A stretch of DNA of 64,000 nt from Manihot esculenta. Lineage: Eukaryota > Streptophyta > Magnoliopsida > Malpighiales > Euphorbiaceae. The translations under genes and the position numbers were made by a program. Of this stretch, positions 58,811 to 64,000 are shown piece by piece. Every line of letters starts with the position of its first letter. The first letter of the stretch is position 1. Under the pieces are notes generated by a model. That model was given only the letters and a program-made list of their open reading frames with translations. It was not told where the DNA came from and made no database searches. The stretch spans positions 1,963,480 to 2,027,479 of the forward strand of contig NC_035161.2 of the NCBI RefSeq assembly GCF_001659605.2. The letters are read 5' to 3'.

Positions 58811-59034
58811 TGGTAAGTACAGAGGTGTTATATACACATATACATATATGACAGGAAGACCAGGTGCTCGATTCTACGCTCTGGCACAGAGTTACTGGGA
58901 CTATGTGGTGACAGGTTTACTCTTGATGTGGATTGTCTGTGATATGGTGCATTCCATGAGATCATATTTTCCTGAATTGTTTTACTGTTCTACTCACTGG
59001 GCTATAGAGCTCATCCCACTCCCTTAACCCCAGT

Positions 59035-59114
59035 CTTGCAGGTTCAGTATACAGTGTACAGGAGAGGTTCAGCACTTGCAGGTTCAGTATACAGTGTACA
59101 GGAGAGGGTCAGCA
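59035..59114 (+). repeat. Second 40-bp tandem repeat in the LTR, 2 copies
   Basis: CTTGCAGGTTCAGTATACAG plus TGTACAGGAGAGGTTCAGCA at 59035 and 59075, one mismatch. Confidence 0.9.
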
Positions 59115-59536
59115 AAGTGCAGAAAGAGAAAAGAAATGTGTAATAGCCTAGAGTGGACATGTAATATTAAAGAGATGTATTAGTTGTGTTTTCAGTTACA
59201 AATGTGCTTGACTTAGTAGTTTGTGTTGTAAATCTGTTGTTGTGTACATGATCTATATATGTAGATGTTTTATAGAGTATGTGAAAAACCAGGCTTAACA
59301 GGTATGAGTTACCCATCTAGAGCAAGCTCTAGCCAGGGGTACAGAGTACAGAGATAGTGCATGCACAGGTTAAGCCTTGGTTCAGAAACGAGTTTTTATT
59401 TTCACAGAAAATGTATGATCATGTATGAGATTTACACGTACACAGAGAGTATAGCAGGCTTGCTACGGGTTCTGGCAGCCTTAAGCCGACCTGAATCCTA
59501 GCGCCGGTGACAGTCCATTTTGGGGTCGTTACAGAT

Positions 59537-59548
59537 TGGTATCAGAGC
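59537..59548 (+). other. Primer-binding site for initiator tRNA-Met
   Basis: TGGTATCAGAGC after spacer GAT, directly downstream of the LTR end TTACA (59533). Confidence 0.92.
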
Positions 59549-59648
59549 CCTCGGTTCACATGATCGGACCTATAGAGACAGTGTCGGGCTCATAAAGGCT
59601 AGAGGAGGTCAAGCACAATAGGAAATCATGTCCACTAGGATAGGGTAT

Positions 59649-61984
59649 TGTAACAGCCCGGAAACCGATACCCTACCGTAACGGCCCGAACCGCCACCGG
59701 CGCTAGGATCCAGATCGGCTTAAGGCCGCCGGGACCCGTAGCAAGCCAAACCTACAAACTATTACCTGGTAAAATCCCATGCATGATCAAAACTTTAACA
59801 TAAAACCTGAAATCTGAACATACACCAAACTTGATCCGTATGCTACAACATAACTGTGAACATAAACTTTCCCATGCTAGAGCCCTCATCAAATGCTCTG
59901 GCTGGGTCAACATTACAGACATCAAGCCTGGTTCTCATCTCAACATTAAAACGTTACATAACCATGCATCAACAGGGATTAACCAATCTATAGGGCCAAG
60001 CACACTCTAATCCATAAACATTAACTCTACTATCAGTTACATACATTATCTCAATTTACATTACATTAACTTATATTACATGTCCACTTCTAAAACTACT
60101 AAACTGTAACGTAAATATAAACTACCACATTACAAACATACGTCACTTAATCTTTACCCTGCTGACTTCTGAGCTCGGACTTAAACCTGCAAACCTGGGG
60201 TTAGGGGAGAGGGGTGAGCTAAAAAGCCCAGTGAGTAGAAACATAGAAAACAGTTCATTAATTACATGCTCTCATGAAATGCGTCATAACACAAAGAAAT
60301 CACATAACTGTCTCTGGTCCGTCTCGGGGCTCATGCTATTCCCCACAGAATGTTTTTAAAGAGTTCCTTTTTGCTAGCGTCCTTTACTCTCAAGGATCGG
60401 ACATGACTTCAAAAATCCCTCTGTCGGTGCCCGGCTCCCCCAAAGGAGCTCGCATAGGCCTGTAACATACATGACAGGGTGCCCAGTCCACAGAGAGCTC
60501 ACAAGGACTTTCCTACATGTACTTGTCCGGCTCTCGAAGGACTTACCCAAGACTCAATGACAAATATGGGCTATTGAAGTCGCCTTGGTCCAAACCTCCT
60601 GAAAACAACATCAAATAATGCAATGCGCCACATTCGTGAAACTAGTGCAATCAACCTATTACATATAAACATGATGCATGAGCATGCTTTAGGCATTTGA
60701 TTTCATAGAATAAAGATTAGGTTTAGTTCTACTCACCTCTGGCCGACGCTGACTGACTCGGCAACAGCTAGCACTACTGGCCTCCTCGGTCTCTCGGGTC
60801 CGATCCTACACAGGTGGACTCGAATGAGGTGCCAAACACACTCTAAACAACTCATAAACATACCCCCTAAAACCCCTCTAAACATCACTTAAACATACAT
60901 AGAAAACACCCAAGAAACGGCTGGACAGGGCACTTTCGGCGGCACCTTCGGCGGCCGAAAGTCCCTTCCAGAGACGAAACTCGGGTAAATTCGACGGCAG
61001 GTTCGGCGGCCGAAACCCCTGGACAGAAATGAAAGTCCTTCTTTCGGGGGCACGTTCGGCAGCTGAAAGGCTGCCTCCCATGCAGGTTCGGCGGCCGAAC
61101 CTGGTCCCCTCTGGACGACAGGTCCGATTCTGCCAAGCCAAAAACCAAACCCAAAACACCCCAAATCCTTACATACTCTCTCCCAAACATGCATACTCAC
61201 TCCCACATGCATAAAGGGGGCATAAACTAACTTAAAACCCCAACAATACATTCACATAAACATACATTGGCATACATTGGGCATAAAACCCACATAATCC
61301 TAACATGCATATCCACCCATTTCTACCATTAAAACTTTCATAAAACTTCATAAAAACACTAGGGAAGTAAGGATCTACGTTTACCTCTTGAAGATCGAGG
61401 GTTGCGTGATCCCTAACTCGGAGGTGTGGAGAATCCAAGCTCCAAAAGCCTCCAAAACTCCCAAAACTCCTTTTTAAGCTTTAAAGCTCTTCAAAACCAA
61501 CATAAACTCATAAAAACGTGAAGGATTGAAGAAGAAGCATGAAAATGACCAAAGGAAGGCATAAACACACCTGAGCACGAGAATGGGGAGATAACTCTCC
61601 CATTTTCGGTCTGAGGGCCTCTTATAGGTGGCCGACTAAACCTCCTTCGGCGGCCTAACGTGCCCCCTAAACTCATGCAGGTTCGGCGGCCGAACCTTGG
61701 CTCGTTCAAATAAGACTTTCGGAGGCCAAAGGCGCTCCTGAAGCCTTTCCATGTTCGGCGGCCGAACTCCACTTTCGGCGGCCGAACCTGGCAAATGTCT
61801 CCTTGGTCTCTTCCTTTTCAAAACTCAATTCTTTTCCACTTAAAACCATGAAATCAGTAAAAACCTTTTTAGAAAACACATTTTACCCCTCTAGAAGCCT
61901 CTGGCATCTTCAGAAATTCAGATTCCAACGGAGATTCCGCCGGAAGGTAGGGATTCCGATGCCGGAATCTAGCCAGGTATTACA
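59649..61984 (-). mobile_element. Inverted solo LTR of the same family inside the leader
   Basis: TGTAACAGCCCG...AGGTATTACA (2336 bp, + view) with target duplication GGTAT at 59644-59648 and 61985-61989. It is oriented opposite to the host LTR at 57207-59533, with only about 115 bp between them. It contains motif arrays (60930-61110 and 61640-61790) and an antisense TATAAG-type box near 61622-61627 (CCTCTTATAGGTGGC). It sits between the primer site and gag. Confidence 0.93.
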
Positions 61985-62107
61985 GGTATTGAGTCCTATC
62001 TGCTTAATGTTGTGAAATGCCATGATTTATGCATGTGCATTAGTGATATGTGATGTTTATGTGCTAAAGTGCTATGTTATATGCTTTGTTTTCCAGAGAG
62101 AGTAAAG

Positions 62108-63478
62108 ATGAGAGGAACTCGTCGATCAGCTCAATTGACTGGAGTCCCACCAGATAATGAGAGAACAGTTGCCCGTCCTCCTACATTGCCAAGGGCAAGG
62201 TCTCAGAGATCTAACAGGGAAGGTACGTCAATAGACCCTAGAAGGTCTGTAGACGAGAGCAGAAGAGGTACAACAAGAGGAGAAAGATCAGAGGAAAGAA
62301 GGGAGGCTATGGAGATTGACCAGTCTAGAGATGACAGCATGGGTATAGGCAGATTTGAGGAAGGTATGGGAGAGTCGCAGGGAGGCGCTCAGGCCTCAGG
62401 TTTTGGGTATCCAGCTTTTTCGCAGGATCCAGAGTATCCGATGGGAGGTATGTCGGAGTACTCTAGTTTTGTCCCATATCCTCCTTACATGCCATATATG
62501 CCTTATCCTCCTTACTATCCCCCATATCCCATGTATCCACCCTCCCCTACCCATCCAAGTGCAGCACACCCAGAGCCAAATGACCCAGTACCACCACCAG
62601 AACCAGTAGCCCCTGTTGTTGACAGACATCAACCTAGCTCATCTGAAGGTAAGGTACAAATGACAGAGTACTTGAAATTGGATGCTCCTAAATATAACAC
62701 GGGAGATGATCCATTTGAATACCTTAGATCAGTTAGGATGATAACTAGTGAATTGGGAGCAAATGATAGTAGAGCCATTGAGATGGCAGGTTTTACACTT
62801 AAATGCAAGAAAGCTCGAGAATGGTTCAAGAATTATATGGAGCCCAGGGTGAACAGTATGTCATGGGAAGAGTTCGCCAATGAGTTTGCAGGGTGGGCTT
62901 TTCCTGACAGTTCTCGGGAGATGAAAGTAATTGAATTCGAACAGTTGAGACAGACAGATGAGATGAGTGTTGATGAATTTACAGATAAGTTCCTGGATTT
63001 GCTTCAGTATGTGGGTCAAGCCTATGATACTGATCAGAAGAAGGCAAGGAGATATACTATGAGATTGCATCCCAGGTATTCTTCCTTGATTCTTCCAGCA
63101 GAAAAGGAGAGTTTCCACACTATAGTGGATGCAGCCAGGAAAATGGAAGCTAGTGCCAATATTCAGAAACAGTCAAAGGCACAGGCTTCGGGTTCTAAGG
63201 CCCCCAGTTCAGGCACGTCAGGCAGCAAGAGATGGGATAGAGCAAAAGGGACAAAGAGTAAGTTCTGGAATAAAGTCAAGTCAGGTCTGGGAATAGGTAG
63301 TGGCTCAAGCTCTGGCACAGCTCCAGTATGCAGAAGATGCGGAAAACCACATAGCGGAGTTTGTCGGTTGGGATCTACAGCTTGTTTTCGATGTGGACAG
63401 GAAGGGCATATTGCTCGGGATTGTCCTCAGGTGACTTTTGCACCATCCCAGCAGATGAGTTCAGGCAGTGTGGTATAG
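62108..63478 (+). pseudogene. Gag of the second chromovirus, ends in nonsense codon
   Basis: ATG at 62108 (MRGTRRSAQLTGVPP) opens a long intact frame. It has a Ser/Arg-rich N-terminus, a Pro/Tyr-rich stretch (about 62470-62620) and a gag core (YLKLDAPKYNTGDDPFEYLR, LKCKKAREWFKNYMEPRVNS, EFANEFAGWAFP). A CRRCGKPHSGVC knuckle and a CCHC knuckle CFRCGQEGHIARDCP follow. TAG at 63476-63478 closes it; the frame then continues open into the protease part, so this is a single point stop. In the copy at 31.6 kb the same codon position is a glutamine codon. Gag itself could still be made almost full-length. Confidence 0.88.
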
Positions 63479-64000
63479 CCAGTTGTACGGCCAGCAGCTC
63501 CAGTCATGCCTCAGAGTAGTGGCAGAGGTAGAGGGAGAGGGGCAGCCTCTACTTCAGCAGCAGGTTCCCGAGGTGGAAATCCGGTAGCCCCAGCACGGAT
63601 TTTCATTGTGACACAGGAAGAGGCTAATACGTCTAACACAGTGGTGTCAGGTAATCTCATCATTGGGTGTTCAGATGTGTATGCTTTGATGGACCCCGGT
63701 GCTTCTCATTCCTTTATTGCTTCGAGAGCCATAGAGAGATTGGGTTTGATCAGTTCTGAGTTAGAGTATCCTCTCTGGGTCAGTGGACCTAAATGTGACC
63801 CATCAGTGGCAGTGTCAGTCTGTCGTTTTAGTCCAGTGTTCATAGAGGGTAGATGCCTTCCAGCTGACCTTGTGGTTCTAGACTTGACCGATTTTGATGT
63901 CATTCTAGGGATGGATTGACTATCTGCATATAGTGCTACTTTGGACTGTAGAGAGAAGATAGTGAGTCTCAGAGACCAGGATGGGTCAGAGTGTGTCTTC
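63479..64000 (+). pseudogene. Protease region of the second chromovirus, truncated by window
   Basis: In frame with gag after the TAG. It has an RGRGRGAAS linker, then TQEEANTSNTVVSGNLIIGC, active site LMDPGASHSF, and LVVLDLTDFDVILGMD. It is stopped by TGA at 63917-63919, where the copy at 31.2 kb has a tryptophan codon. The frame then reads on (LDCREKIVSLRDQDGSECVF) to the window end. Confidence 0.88.

Larger units (their letters stand above)
57207..59533 (+). repeat. 5' LTR of the second chromovirus
   Basis: TGTAATACCCTG...GGGTCGTTACA, 2327 bp. U3 carries four 20-bp motif units and a TATA box. A second motif cluster lies downstream (58035-58320). Two unrelated 40-bp tandem repeats lie further in (58701-58810 and 59035-59114). 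LTR family identity follows from shared ends, TATA context and motif arrays with the LTRs at 23-35 kb. Confidence 0.9.
57207..64000 (+). mobile_element. Second chromovirus of the same family, 5' part (runs off window)
   Basis: 5' LTR 57207-59533, tRNA-Met primer site 59537-59548, leader, gag from 62108, protease, and the start of the next pol part at the window end. The left flank GAATC (57202-57206) would be the target duplication. The leader contains an inverted solo LTR of the same family. There are at least two nonsense codons (63476-63478 and 63917-63919). The rest of pol and the 3' LTR lie beyond the window. Confidence 0.88.

Overview
The window is plant nuclear DNA, almost certainly from a eudicot. 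It carries AT-rich intergenic DNA, spliced plant genes, tRNA-Met- and tRNA-Asp-primed Ty3/gypsy elements, a SIRE-type copia LTR, plant MITEs and tRNA-derived SINEs. A rosid such as a member of Euphorbiaceae would fit, but that is a guess. No bacterial, organellar, rRNA or CRISPR sequence was seen.

Four host genes are supported. (1) A 7-exon selenium-binding protein / methanethiol oxidase gene (3961-7047, +, 482 aa) has all splice phases closing. (2) An intronless GT47 exostosin-family glycosyltransferase (15659-17224, -, 521 aa) is probably a Golgi xyloglucan galactosyltransferase-like enzyme. (3) A small plant-specific protein with a CLCSPT...SFRC motif (39510-39869, +) probably has a 5'UTR intron. 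(4) A 10-exon gene for a 949-aa protein with two WW domains and a polyproline tract, FNBP4-like (46692-54220, -), has a Harbinger-like MITE in intron 1. These genes do not form a pathway; they are single genes separated by repeats.

The rest is transposon-dominated. Positions 1-2003 hold an internally deleted gypsy derivative whose LTR has a 43-bp duplication and a triplicated TATA region. Positions 8.8-15.3 kb hold LTR and copia remnants, a Mutator-like MITE, and a SIRE-like LTR abutting a gypsy relic. Positions 19.6-37.1 kb are a degenerate minisatellite field split by a four-level nest: a solo LTR (22333-36266) contains a chromovirus (23160-35533, coding on -), which itself carries another solo LTR (28918-31183) and a hAT MITE (26714-27184). 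Target-site duplications were read for every level. Positions 41.0-44.8 kb hold a gypsy integrase relic followed by a truncated Athila/Tat-like LTR-gag-protease fragment. Positions 57207-64000 are the 5' part of a second chromovirus of the same family, on +. A solo LTR of the same family lies inverted in its leader and faces the 5' LTR.

The chromovirus LTRs (about 2.15-2.34 kb, five in the window) are packed with a 13-bp inverted-repeat motif (TTCGG-CGG-CCGAA or its complement) that contains the GCC-box core GCCGCC. One LTR has four perfectly spaced 20-bp copies just upstream of its TATA box. This array, and the head-to-head LTR pair at 57.2-62.0 kb that could produce a long hairpin RNA, are the two most interesting structures. 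Both functional readings are inference.
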